DNA from: Geobacteraceae bacterium
GTDB taxonomy: Bacteria > Desulfobacterota > Desulfuromonadia > Geobacterales > Pseudopelobacteraceae
Direction of reading: 5' to 3'
Length of the DNA stretch: 64,000 nt
Assembly (NCBI GenBank): GCA_025355965.1
Contig: JANXYR010000082.1
Span: 62,001 to 126,000, forward strand
The notes below the pieces were generated by a model. The model had not been told where the DNA came from. It saw only the letters and a list, made by a program, of their open reading frames with translations, and searched no databases. A program made the position numbers and the translations under genes. Below, in pieces: positions 28,168 through 37,380 of the stretch (position 1 is the first letter of the stretch; each line of letters opens with the position of its first letter).

Positions 28168-30365
28168 ATCAGACTGAACTCTCCATACATCGCTTTACCC
28201 TGGCCGTTGCCTGGAGCATCTCCATACTGATCACAATATTGGTTCCCGCCGCCTATTTTTTTATATCGTACCAACACCTGCGCAGTGAGCTCATTGTCCA
28301 GAGCGCATTGAGTGCCAATGACGTGACCGATCTGGTCAAGTCCAATTCGGCCTTGTGGCGATATGAAGAACTCAGACTCTCTGAAATGCTGGAGCAGCGC
28401 TCTAAAAGTTCTGTCGCCGAAAGCAGAATTATCTACGATACCAACAGAGCTGTAATTGCCAGTAATACTTCTGCCGTTCCGCTTGCGCACATCAGCCAGA
28501 CACATGACATTTACGACGCCGGCGTTGTTATAGCCAGCATCGAGATTTCCCGCACTTTGAAGCCGTTGCTGTTTGGCACGCTGTTGGTTGCACTCTGCTC
28601 AGCTGCTATCGCTGCAGTCATATTTTTCACCCTCCGCACTCTCCCGAGACGATCCATAAAAAAAGCGTTTCAGGCGCTGCGTGAAAAAAGAAAAAAGTAC
28701 CGCTCTCTGCACGAAACCATGAAGGAAGGAATGGCCGAGCACCGCGTCACGTTTGGCGATGATGGTGAGCTAAAATCTTTTATCATCATTGATGCCAATT
28801 CATCCTGTGCAGATATGTTCGGCTGCAGCCGGCAGGAGCTTATCGGCAGCAACAGCCTGACTCAGTTCGGTACGAGCTTCAGAGAGTACCTGCCTGAGCT
28901 GCTCCAGGTTTTTGAACATGGTAACTCTACCACATTTGAGCTTGCTTTGCCGGGTAAGGGTACGTTCTATATGACCACTGCGTATTCTCAAACCCCGGGG
29001 ATTATCACAACTCTTTTTGAGGACATTACCGAGCGGAAGAAATCAGAGTTGCAGATCAGAAGAATGGCCTATTCGGATCAGCTCACGACACTCCCCAATC
29101 GCACCCTGCTTCTCGATCGTCTCAATCAGGCCGTGGCCAATGCTACGCAAAACGGCATCACCCTGGCCGTTTTTTTCCTCGACCTGGATCGCTTCAAAAT
29201 CTTCAATGATACAATGGGGCGCGCCACTGGGGATCAACTTCTCATTGAGGTTGGTCGGAGACTGCAACGACAAATCCGCTGCAGTGATACTCTAGCCCGT
29301 ATGGGCGGAGATGAATTTTGCTTTGTTGCCACCAATCCCAGTAAAATACTGAATTCTACTTACATAGCACAGAAATTCATCGATTCAATGCTTACCCCGT
29401 TTTGGATCGGCAGCAATAAGCTGCATGTTTCAACCAGTATCGGAATTGCCGTTTTTCCGGATGACGGCATAGATGCGGAAACACTCATAAAGAATGCAGA
29501 GCTGGCAATGTATTCGGCCAAAGAAGCCGGACGCGATATGTATAACTACTATTCACCGGAAATGAACCAGAAGGCCCACATACGCATGGAGCTTGAAAAC
29601 GGATTGCGTAACGCTCTGGAGCGTGGGGAATTTTTCCTTGAATTCCAGCCAATCATGAATGCGGAGAACCGGACCGTTGCAGCCGCTGAGGCACTTGTCC
29701 GCTGGAATCACCCCACCCGCGGAAGGATTCCGCCAAACGAGTTCATACCCCTGGCAGAGGAAACCGGGCTGATTCTACCCCTTGGAGAATGGGTGTTACG
29801 TACTGTCTGCAGCAACATGAAAACCTGGAATGATGCCGGTCTCCCACAAATCAGGCTTTCTGTCAATGTTTCCAGCCGACAGGTCGAGCAGCAAAATTTT
29901 GCGCAAATTGTCAGGAATGTGCTCAATGCAACGGGCGCCAATGCCGCGCAACTTGAGATTGAACTTACCGAAAGTTGTCTGGTTAATCACACCAGTACTA
30001 ATCTCGCAGAAGTTTTCGATCTGCGGAATTTGGGGATTTCCATTGCCATTGACGACTTTGGCACCGGCTACTCGTCGCTGGGCTATATAAAGACACTACC
30101 TATCGACCACATCAAGATAGACCGATCATTTGTCACAGATATCAGTTCGAATATTCAGGATCAGGCGATTGTGGAAGCCATCATCACCATGTCGCAAAAA
30201 CTCGGCATACAGAATATTGCCGAGGGGGTCGAGACGCTTGAACAGCTGGAATTTCTGCAAGAACAGGGGTGCAACGAGATTCAGGGGTATTATTTCCACC
30301 GCCCACTTTCTGTAGATGCCTTAGAGACGTTATTGAGAACACAGGCGGAATTACAGGCTGGATAA
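28164..30365 (+). CDS. Membrane PAS-GGDEF-EAL protein (c-di-GMP turnover)
   Basis: A 733-residue inner-membrane protein with helices at about 13-35 and 140-160 around a small periplasmic domain, a PAS domain at about 180-290, a GGDEF domain at about 305-465 with intact RMGGDEF, and an EAL domain at about 480-725 with EALVRW, DDFGTGYSSL and EGVET. Both catalytic motifs look intact, so direction of activity cannot be assigned. TTG start at 28164 overlaps the stop of the PstS-like gene, its likely periplasmic partner. Confidence 0.9.
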   Translation: MNQTELSIHRFTLAVAWSISILITILVPAAYFFISYQHLRSELIVQSALSANDVTDLVKSNSALWRYEELRLSEMLEQRSKSSVAESRIIYDTNRAVIASNTSAVPLAHISQTHDIYDAGVVIASIEISRTLKPLLFGTLLVALCSAAIAAVIFFTLRTLPRRSIKKAFQALREKRKKYRSLHETMKEGMAEHRVTFGDDGELKSFIIIDANSSCADMFGCSRQELIGSNSLTQFGTSFREYLPELLQVFEHGNSTTFELALPGKGTFYMTTAYSQTPGIITTLFEDITERKKSELQIRRMAYSDQLTTLPNRTLLLDRLNQAVANATQNGITLAVFFLDLDRFKIFNDTMGRATGDQLLIEVGRRLQRQIRCSDTLARMGGDEFCFVATNPSKILNSTYIAQKFIDSMLTPFWIGSNKLHVSTSIGIAVFPDDGIDAETLIKNAELAMYSAKEAGRDMYNYYSPEMNQKAHIRMELENGLRNALERGEFFLEFQPIMNAENRTVAAAEALVRWNHPTRGRIPPNEFIPLAEETGLILPLGEWVLRTVCSNMKTWNDAGLPQIRLSVNVSSRQVEQQNFAQIVRNVLNATGANAAQLEIELTESCLVNHTSTNLAEVFDLRNLGISIAIDDFGTGYSSLGYIKTLPIDHIKIDRSFVTDISSNIQDQAIVEAIITMSQKLGIQNIAEGVETLEQLEFLQEQGCNEIQGYYFHRPLSVDALETLLRTQAELQAG

Positions 30366-30407
30366 TGTTTTATTTGCAACCGGAAGAAGTTGTTTTCATT
30401 CAGGATC

Positions 30408-33400
30408 TTATGGCAACACAGGATTCCACGCTATTCCCCGAATAACCTCCTGGAGTGTAGATAACCGGTACGGCTTCTGAATGAAACCGGCCAACCCCTT
30501 GCCAACGAACTTCTGTGTAACCTCCTGCTCGTTGTAGCCACTGGACATGATCACCTTGATATCCGGCTTCAGTTGCCTCAGCTCACGGAAGCACTGTTCA
30601 CCGTCCATATGCGGCATGGTGAGGTCAAGAATAACGAAGGCGATGTCAGGGGTGGACTTGAAGATCTCCAGCGCCTCCCGCCCGTCGTTGGCAGTTACCG
30701 TGGTAAAGCCCAACTCTTTCAACATTTCGACCCCGATGCCACGCACCGATTCTTCGTCATCGACCAGCAGAACGGTACCGCTCCCCTGCCATTCGTTTGT
30801 GTTGCTATCGCCGTTGAATATTTCGGCAGGTCGACTGGATGCAGGAAGCAAAATCTTAAAAGTTGTTCCCCTTTGCTTCTCGCTGTAAACCTTGATCGCC
30901 CCTCTGTGCCCCCTGACGATACCAAGAACCGCAGCCATACCCAAACCACGACCGGTGAACTTGGTGGTAAAAAATGGGTCAAACAATTTAGCCAGGGTAT
31001 TCCGATCCATGCCGCAACCGCTGTCGGCGATCTCCAGATATACATACAGGCCACCTTGCAGGTTTTCATCCAGCCAGACGTCCTTCAGATAACTCCTGTC
31101 GCAGTCCATGCAGCCGGTGGTAATCGCTATGACACCGCTTTTCTCCCCTATCGCCTCCGAGGCATTGATTACCAGGTTCATGACAATCTGGCGCATCTGT
31201 GTGATGTCGGCTTCCACAGTGGGAAGGTGTTGATGCGGGTTGAAACGCAACACCGCTTTTTTGGAGATGGAAACCTCCAGCATGTGCAGCATCTCCTCGA
31301 GCAAAATGTTCAGGTCGATGTTCTCAATTACGAACTTCCCTTTTCCGGAGTAGGCCAGCATCTGTTTAGCCAGGTCGGCGGCACGTGCGGCGGCCTGTTC
31401 GATACGGTGAAGGTTCTCCACAGCGGGAGACTCCTTATTGATCCGCATCAGCGCCAGATCCGCGTTGCCGATGATCGCCATCAGAATATTATTGAAGTCG
31501 TGGGCTATACCACCAGCCAGAACACCCAAGCTCTCCAGCTTCTGTGCGTGAAGCATCTGCTGCTCCAGATTCTGGCGCTCTTCTTCCGCTAGTTTGCGTT
31601 CGGTTATGTCGGTAGCGGCCCCGTACAGTATAAGCTCCCCTTCTCCTGCCCCGGCTTCGCAAAGGCTTCTCTCAGATATCCACCGAATAGCTCTCTGCTT
31701 TGTGACAAGTCTGAATTCTATCTGCTTTACATCTCCCGGAACCAGTCCGCTGAGGTAGCTGGACACCATCTGCTTGTCATCAGGATGGACAAGTTGAAGC
31801 CAGCAGCCCAATGCATACATTTCATCGATATTGTAGCCTGAAATAGTGCCGATCGCGCCACCCATCCACTGCAGACGAAACGGTTCAGACCCGGTTCTTG
31901 AACATTTGTGAATGTAGTCCGAAGTGAGTTCGGCAATGCAGCGGTAGTTTTCTTCGCTGGCTTTAAGCAATTCTTCGGCGTCTTTTCGCCCGGAAACATT
32001 CCTGGCTACGCCCATTACCGACGGCTGACCGTTAAAGTCAATCAACCGGACATTAAGCTCAACCGGCAGTTGCGAACCGTCTTTACGCCGGTGGGTGGTT
32101 TCAAAGGAAAGAGTTCCTGTTCCCGACAGCTTTTTGAAGCGTTCAGAGATGAGTTCCGGGGTTGTATCAGTAGCGTCAAGGTACATTATTCTCTTCGTAA
32201 GCAGCTCCTCATTGGAGTAGCCGAGTTCCAGGGAAGCCTGGGAATTGGCGGCAACAATGTTCCCTGCCATATCCGAGATGTAAACCGGATCGGAAAGATT
32301 CTGGAACAGATCACCGAAACGCTCTTCACTGGCCACGGCAGACCGTTCGGAGCGAATCCTTTCAGCCATTTCCTTTTCCAGATCTTCAGTCCGTTCTCTT
32401 ACCAAATCCTCCAACTGTTCGGAAAATTGTTTGAGTTTCAGCTCTGCCTTTTGGCGCTCTTCCAATTCCTGCTGCAAGGAGAGGGTCCGCTTGCGAACCT
32501 TATTTCGCAGTGTATAGCTCCATACTGCTACGATCAGCAGCAGGAGTCCAAGCGCAGACGCAACCAACCCGATAGCAAAAGCTTTGGTTGGCCGCCATCG
32601 TTGGTCTTCCATATGTATCCAGTGTTGGATAGCCTCGGTGCGCTCTTCCTCACTGATTGCCGCCAATCCCTTGTTGAGGATTCCCTGCAGCTCCGGCCAG
32701 TCCTTGCGGATGCCGATCCCCCAGCGATAATCGAATTCAGTTTTGCCGACCAGTTGGAGATTTGTGATCCCGGCCTCCTGCAGATAAAAAGTGGCATTGG
32801 CCATATTTTCTACATAGGCATCCACCATCCCCAGCGAAGCCTTAGCCAGACCGGTGGAGACATCCTGAACCACCTCCAGGTTGATCTCCGGATACTGGTT
32901 TTTGATGATATCGTGGGCAGCGTAGTTGGAAACTACCGCCACCTTTTTCCCCTTGAGTTCTTTCAGGGTCAGATTGAAAGAAGAGCCACCACTGCGGGAA
33001 AAAATCCCCCCAGGCACTGACACCAGGGTCTCGGTAAAGAGGGCAAACTTCTCCCGGTTTGGAGTTCTGACCATCGCCCCAAGAAGGTCGACTTCATGGT
33101 TTTTGAATTTGTCCATCGCTTCGTCCCAGTTTTTCGGGCGGGCAATGGTGATGGTGATTCCAAGTTTTTTTTCCAGAATCCGGATGATATCGGCTGCTGC
33201 GCCTTGATAGTTGCCGTTCTTGTCAAAGTACTCGATTGGTTTGAAGTCAGGATCGGGGGCAAGGGTAATGACGGGATGCGCTTTGAGCCATTGGCGCTCA
33301 GAATCTGTCAGCGTCACCGTACCGGTAGAGTTGTCGGCAGAAAATACAAATGTCGCCAAAAGCATCAGGGACAACATGCTTAGCAACAGTACAAATTTAT

Positions 33401-33410
33401 GTGTTCGCAT
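30408..33410 (-). CDS. Hybrid kinase with fused SBP_bac_3 sensor domain (copy B)
   Basis: About 1000 residues. Signal peptide, a periplasmic amino-acid-binding-protein-like domain (SBP_bac_3; AVVSNYAAHD, VDAYVEN), membrane helix at about 280-300, coiled coil, two PAS domains (about 365-480 and 490-610), kinase core with acceptor in [20 protein letters not shown], HATPase with DSGCGMD and GRGLGMAAV, and a C-terminal receiver (FVILDLTMPHMDG). I prefer ATG 33408-33410 (GAGGG about 9 nt upstream) over the GTG at 33425. Starts 1 nt after the stop of the similar kinase at 33412-36264; the pair is a tandem duplication, with the C-terminal halves most alike. Confidence 0.88.
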   Translation of the reverse strand: MRTHKFVLLLSMLSLMLLATFVFSADNSTGTVTLTDSERQWLKAHPVITLAPDPDFKPIEYFDKNGNYQGAAADIIRILEKKLGITITIARPKNWDEAMDKFKNHEVDLLGAMVRTPNREKFALFTETLVSVPGGIFSRSGGSSFNLTLKELKGKKVAVVSNYAAHDIIKNQYPEINLEVVQDVSTGLAKASLGMVDAYVENMANATFYLQEAGITNLQLVGKTEFDYRWGIGIRKDWPELQGILNKGLAAISEEERTEAIQHWIHMEDQRWRPTKAFAIGLVASALGLLLLIVAVWSYTLRNKVRKRTLSLQQELEERQKAELKLKQFSEQLEDLVRERTEDLEKEMAERIRSERSAVASEERFGDLFQNLSDPVYISDMAGNIVAANSQASLELGYSNEELLTKRIMYLDATDTTPELISERFKKLSGTGTLSFETTHRRKDGSQLPVELNVRLIDFNGQPSVMGVARNVSGRKDAEELLKASEENYRCIAELTSDYIHKCSRTGSEPFRLQWMGGAIGTISGYNIDEMYALGCWLQLVHPDDKQMVSSYLSGLVPGDVKQIEFRLVTKQRAIRWISERSLCEAGAGEGELILYGAATDITERKLAEEERQNLEQQMLHAQKLESLGVLAGGIAHDFNNILMAIIGNADLALMRINKESPAVENLHRIEQAAARAADLAKQMLAYSGKGKFVIENIDLNILLEEMLHMLEVSISKKAVLRFNPHQHLPTVEADITQMRQIVMNLVINASEAIGEKSGVIAITTGCMDCDRSYLKDVWLDENLQGGLYVYLEIADSGCGMDRNTLAKLFDPFFTTKFTGRGLGMAAVLGIVRGHRGAIKVYSEKQRGTTFKILLPASSRPAEIFNGDSNTNEWQGSGTVLLVDDEESVRGIGVEMLKELGFTTVTANDGREALEIFKSTPDIAFVILDLTMPHMDGEQCFRELRQLKPDIKVIMSSGYNEQEVTQKFVGKGLAGFIQKPYRLSTLQEVIRGIAWNPVLP

Positions 33411-33411
33411 A

Positions 33412-36264
33412 TTATTCACCCTCACATCTCATGAAAACCTCTCTAAGCGCACTCAAACGGTACGGTTTCTGGATGAAACCGGCCAGACCCTTGCCGATAA
33501 ACTTCTGCGCGACCTCCTGCTCGTTGTAGCCGCTTGATATGATGACTTTAACATCAGGGTCAAGCAGACGCAGCTCGCGGAAACACTGTTCACCATCCAT
33601 ATGCGGCATGGTCAGGTCAAGAATCACGAAGGCGATATCAGGCGTGTTCTTGAATACCTCCAAAGCCTCACGGCCATCATCGGCGGTAATCGCGGTGAAG
33701 CCCAACTCTTTCAACATTTCGGCTCCGACGCAGCGAATGGTCTCTTCGTCGTCCACCAAAAGTACTTTGCCGTTCCCCTGCCAATTATATTCGTGCCCTT
33801 CGCTGTTAGAAATCTCTGTCGATTTGCCAGATGCGGGGAGCAGTACCTTGAAAGTCGTGCCTCTCTTCGATTCGCTGTAAACCTTGATAGCCCCTTTGTG
33901 CCCACGGACTATTCCCAGCACAGCGGCCATCCCGAGCCCGCGACCGGTAAACTTTGTGGTAAAAAATGGGTCGAACAATTTGGCAAGGGTATCCCTATCC
34001 ATACCGCAGCCGGTGTCGGATATTTCCAGATAGACATACTGCCCATCTGGCAGATTTTCATCCAGCCAGACGTTTTTCAAGTAACTCCGATCGCACTCCA
34101 TACAGCCGGTAGTGATGGCGATGACACCGCTTCTGTCCCCTATTGCCTCGGAAGCGTTGATGACAAGATTCATGATGATCTGGCGTATCTGGGTGGCGTC
34201 AACCTCCACAAACGGGAGGTGTTTATGCAAATTTAGCCGCAATACCGCTTTTTTGGATATGGAGACCTCCAGCATGTGCAGCATCTCTTCCAGTAGACAG
34301 TTCAGATCTATGTTTTCGACAACGAATTTACCCTTGCCGGAGTAGGCGAGCATCTGTTTAGCCAGGTCAGCAGCCCGGAGAGCGGCCTGTTCAATACGGT
34401 GCAAGTTTTCTACTGCGGGTGATTCCGTGTTGATCCGCATGAGGGCCAAGTCAGCATTGCCAATGATGCTGGTAAGGATGTTGTTGAAGTCGTGGGCAAT
34501 GCCACCGGCCAGTATCCCAAGGCTCTCCAGTTTTTGGGCGTGAAGCATCTGCTGCTCCATATTCCGGCGCTCCTCCTCGGCAAGTTTACGTTCGGTGATA
34601 TCACGGGTTATTCCCAGCAGTGCAACGATTTCTCCCCGTTCATTGTAAAATGGCACTGCGTGAGTTTCAAGCCAGACATGGCGGCCTTTAAGACCGATAG
34701 TCTCAAATTCAAGTGTTCCGGGGATTCCCTGAAACACCTGTTTGGTAAGTGCGATAAAGGCATCCCTGAATGGGTCGGTTATCAATGGGCATACGCTTTG
34801 TCCTTTTACCTGCTCAAGTGAGTCAGCGTCTATCATCTCCAGCCCGGACCGGTTCATCATCAACAGGTTGCCGTCAATATCGAGCATCTTGATACACTCA
34901 GGTTCCGTGTCTATGATTGTCTTCAAGAACCGCTCGCTACTCGCCAGAGCGTCTTCAACCCGTTTGCGCTCGGTGATGTCGCGTGCCACCCCCATGATCG
35001 CCGGCTGACCATCAAAGGTTATGGCTTGAACATGGAGTTCGACCGGAAACACCGACCCGTCCTTACGCCGGTGCGCGGACTCAAAAGTTGTTGACCGCTC
35101 TTTCGGAAAGCCTGCAAGCTGCTCGCTAACCTTTTCTGACGAATTATTAACGGCATCCAGCTCGTTGATGGAACAGGCAAGCAGTTCAGCCTGGGAGTAG
35201 CCAAGCGTCCGATAAGCCTGCTCATTCGCGGCAAGTATCTTCCCCTTGCTATCCGAGATGTAAACCGGATCGACAATGTTCTGGAACAGTTCCCGAAAGC
35301 GCTCCTCGCTACGCTGCAAATCCCCCACAGCAACATCCAGTTTGGAGCGTTCCTCTTCCGTCTCCTTGAGTGAAAGCTTGAGCTTCCGGTTCAGGCGCGA
35401 GGTGGCGGCCCAGAACAACCACCCCAATAGTGCCACTATCGCTGCGAGTACCCCGGCGGATATAATTACAACCCGTTGCACGGTCCAGTACGGTTTCGGT
35501 TTCCCCCACCATTTTTCATAGAGTTCTATGTACTTTTCTGAACCCACAAATTCTTTAATTACGCCTTCCAGGCGATTATACAGCTCCTGATCGTCGGGAC
35601 GGAGTGCCATTCCCCGCTTGCCGTCTATAACCGCAGGTTCCAATACTGTGATCCTCTCTTCAACACCGATCTCCATGGCCAGCTTCTTGATGTTCGGTGT
35701 TGCCGTAAGGATCATGTCCAGCTGTCCTGCCAGAAGATCAAACAGCAGACTATGCAGGTTATCGTACAGCAGCAGGGTTATATCGCTACGCGTCTTCAGA
35801 TGGCTGTAGGCAATGCTCCCTTTCATGGCACCGACCTTCATGCCCGGTTTGAGCGCAGTACTCTTTTTGTCCTGCCTTCTCACCAGGTAATTGATCGGAA
35901 GGCTTTCGACCGAACTGGTGAAGATGAACAACTTTTTCCGGTCATCACTGATAGTCAGACTGGGTATTACGTCCGCCTTGCCAGAAAGCACCATCTGGTG
36001 AATGTCGTCCCACGGCTTGCCGAAAACGTAGTCAACCTCCAGTCCGGCCCGTTTGGCAATTTCGTCCATCACTTCAATCGCAAAACCGGCGGCCTTGCCG
36101 GTATTCTTGTCCTGGAAATAGGTGGGGGGAAAATCGGCTGGTACTGCGGCAATGATCTTTTTCCTCACCTCTTCCGCACAGACAGTGCCAGCAGCCAGTG
36201 CGAGAAGAAAACAAGTATTGATGATGGTTTGCAGTATTCGCATGATGACCGTTTTACATCGCAT
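33412..36264 (-). CDS. Hybrid kinase with fused SBP_bac_3 sensor domain (copy A)
   Basis: A 950-residue protein with signal peptide (about 1-30), periplasmic SBP_bac_3 domain (about 36-260; ADFPPTYFQDKNTGKAAGFA), membrane helix at about 265-290, two PAS domains (about 320-435 and 440-560), kinase core with acceptor in [20 protein letters not shown], HATPase (DTGCGMD, GRGLGMAAV) and receiver (FVILDLTMPHMDG). AAGGTG precedes the ATG at 36264. The periplasmic domain differs more from its neighbour than the cytoplasmic part, which suggests that the two copies sense different ligands but share downstream relay. BvgS/EvgS-like in logic. Confidence 0.88.
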   Translation of the reverse strand: MRCKTVIMRILQTIINTCFLLALAAGTVCAEEVRKKIIAAVPADFPPTYFQDKNTGKAAGFAIEVMDEIAKRAGLEVDYVFGKPWDDIHQMVLSGKADVIPSLTISDDRKKLFIFTSSVESLPINYLVRRQDKKSTALKPGMKVGAMKGSIAYSHLKTRSDITLLLYDNLHSLLFDLLAGQLDMILTATPNIKKLAMEIGVEERITVLEPAVIDGKRGMALRPDDQELYNRLEGVIKEFVGSEKYIELYEKWWGKPKPYWTVQRVVIISAGVLAAIVALLGWLFWAATSRLNRKLKLSLKETEEERSKLDVAVGDLQRSEERFRELFQNIVDPVYISDSKGKILAANEQAYRTLGYSQAELLACSINELDAVNNSSEKVSEQLAGFPKERSTTFESAHRRKDGSVFPVELHVQAITFDGQPAIMGVARDITERKRVEDALASSERFLKTIIDTEPECIKMLDIDGNLLMMNRSGLEMIDADSLEQVKGQSVCPLITDPFRDAFIALTKQVFQGIPGTLEFETIGLKGRHVWLETHAVPFYNERGEIVALLGITRDITERKLAEEERRNMEQQMLHAQKLESLGILAGGIAHDFNNILTSIIGNADLALMRINTESPAVENLHRIEQAALRAADLAKQMLAYSGKGKFVVENIDLNCLLEEMLHMLEVSISKKAVLRLNLHKHLPFVEVDATQIRQIIMNLVINASEAIGDRSGVIAITTGCMECDRSYLKNVWLDENLPDGQYVYLEISDTGCGMDRDTLAKLFDPFFTTKFTGRGLGMAAVLGIVRGHKGAIKVYSESKRGTTFKVLLPASGKSTEISNSEGHEYNWQGNGKVLLVDDEETIRCVGAEMLKELGFTAITADDGREALEVFKNTPDIAFVILDLTMPHMDGEQCFRELRLLDPDVKVIISSGYNEQEVAQKFIGKGLAGFIQKPYRLSALREVFMRCEGE

Positions 36265-36361
36265 GTAATTACACCTTCGGCCTACTTGGAATAAAACGGC
36301 TTGGTTTTCTTGTTAATGGGCTGATAACAAAGAGATAGTTTAAGAACTATACCTGATAATC

Positions 36362-37369
36362 ATGCCAATTCAAAAGATTACTTTTCATGCGGCATGGCAT
36401 TTCTCCACCTTAATGATTATAGTTGTGTCCATGGACTTTTCAGATAGACAACATGAATATAATGCCGACCCCTGGAGACCGGTTTTCACAGAAGCCAGTG
36501 CCTGCCTGACCAAGCAACAGGCACGCTTCTGGGCGCTCGTACTGGACTCCCGTTCCATCCCTTGTTGCATCGAATCCGATGGTTCTGCCTGGTATCTACT
36601 GGTACCTGAACATCATCTTGAAAGTGCCTGCAGGGAGTTGCAACTGTTTGAGAAAGCGAACCAAAGCTGGCCCCCCCCACTTCCGGCCGCCCGACAATTA
36701 ATAGAAAATACCCTGCCGACGATTTCGGTTCTGCTGCTCCTGGCAACATTTCACAACCTGACACTGGTCGGCCTCTCACTCCCTGAGCGAGGCATACTTG
36801 ACTTGTATGAGCTCGGTGCTGCCCATGCTGCGAACATCAGGGAAGGTCAATTGTGGCAATGCGTCACCGCTCTCACCCTCCATTCCGGCCCTGTACATCT
36901 GTTGGGTAATCTGACCATCGGCGGTACATTCATTATCCTCCTCTGCCGTGAGCTTGGTTCCGGATTGGCCTGGAGCATGCTGTTGGCTTCCGGCATGCTC
37001 GGCAACCTGCTTAACGCCTGGGTACAATCTCCGGAGCACCACTCGGTGGGGGCATCTACAGCTGTTTTTGGCGCAGTCGGTATCCTTGCCGCCATCAGCA
37101 CCGTGCGCTATCGCCACCACCTGCAGCGACGCTGGTTTATACCGGTCGCCGCAGGATTGGCGCTACTGGCGATTTTAGGCACAGAAGGAAAAAATACTGA
37201 TCTGGGTGCGCACCTGTTCGGCTTCTGTTTTGGGATGTTTTTCGGAACGGCTGCGGAGTTTATGGTGGGGAAATTTGGACGTCCTGGAGGGGTTTTGAAC
37301 TTCCTGCTGGCAGCTTTGAGTGGAGTCATGGTGGGAGTAGCGTGGTGGGCCGCGATAGTGTTGGGTTGA
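36362..37369 (+). CDS. Rhomboid-family intramembrane serine protease
   Basis: A membrane protein of up to 335 residues. A cytoplasmic N-terminal domain of about 115 residues precedes six or seven helices. Rhomboid signatures are present: HLLGN in the helix 2 region, catalytic serine in GASTAVFG and catalytic histidine in DLGAHLFGF. It should cleave membrane proteins within the bilayer. The start is uncertain: ATG 36362 and ATG 36431 (MDFSDRQ) both lack a strong ribosome site. Neighbours give no clue to the substrate. Confidence 0.87.
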   Translation: MPIQKITFHAAWHFSTLMIIVVSMDFSDRQHEYNADPWRPVFTEASACLTKQQARFWALVLDSRSIPCCIESDGSAWYLLVPEHHLESACRELQLFEKANQSWPPPLPAARQLIENTLPTISVLLLLATFHNLTLVGLSLPERGILDLYELGAAHAANIREGQLWQCVTALTLHSGPVHLLGNLTIGGTFIILLCRELGSGLAWSMLLASGMLGNLLNAWVQSPEHHSVGASTAVFGAVGILAAISTVRYRHHLQRRWFIPVAAGLALLAILGTEGKNTDLGAHLFGFCFGMFFGTAAEFMVGKFGRPGGVLNFLLAALSGVMVGVAWWAAIVLG

Positions 37370-37380
37370 CCCAATACCGT

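Noticed and set aside
30573-31592. Long + strand ORF (339 codons) opposite the SBP kinase
   Set aside because: It is a shadow of the kinase core; the - strand frame has full domain motifs, and the opposite frame has none.
36264-36361. Riboswitch or structured RNA in kinase and rhomboid upstream regions
   Set aside because: No recognisable c-di-GMP, cobalamin or molybdenum-cofactor riboswitch core was seen here or elsewhere in the window.
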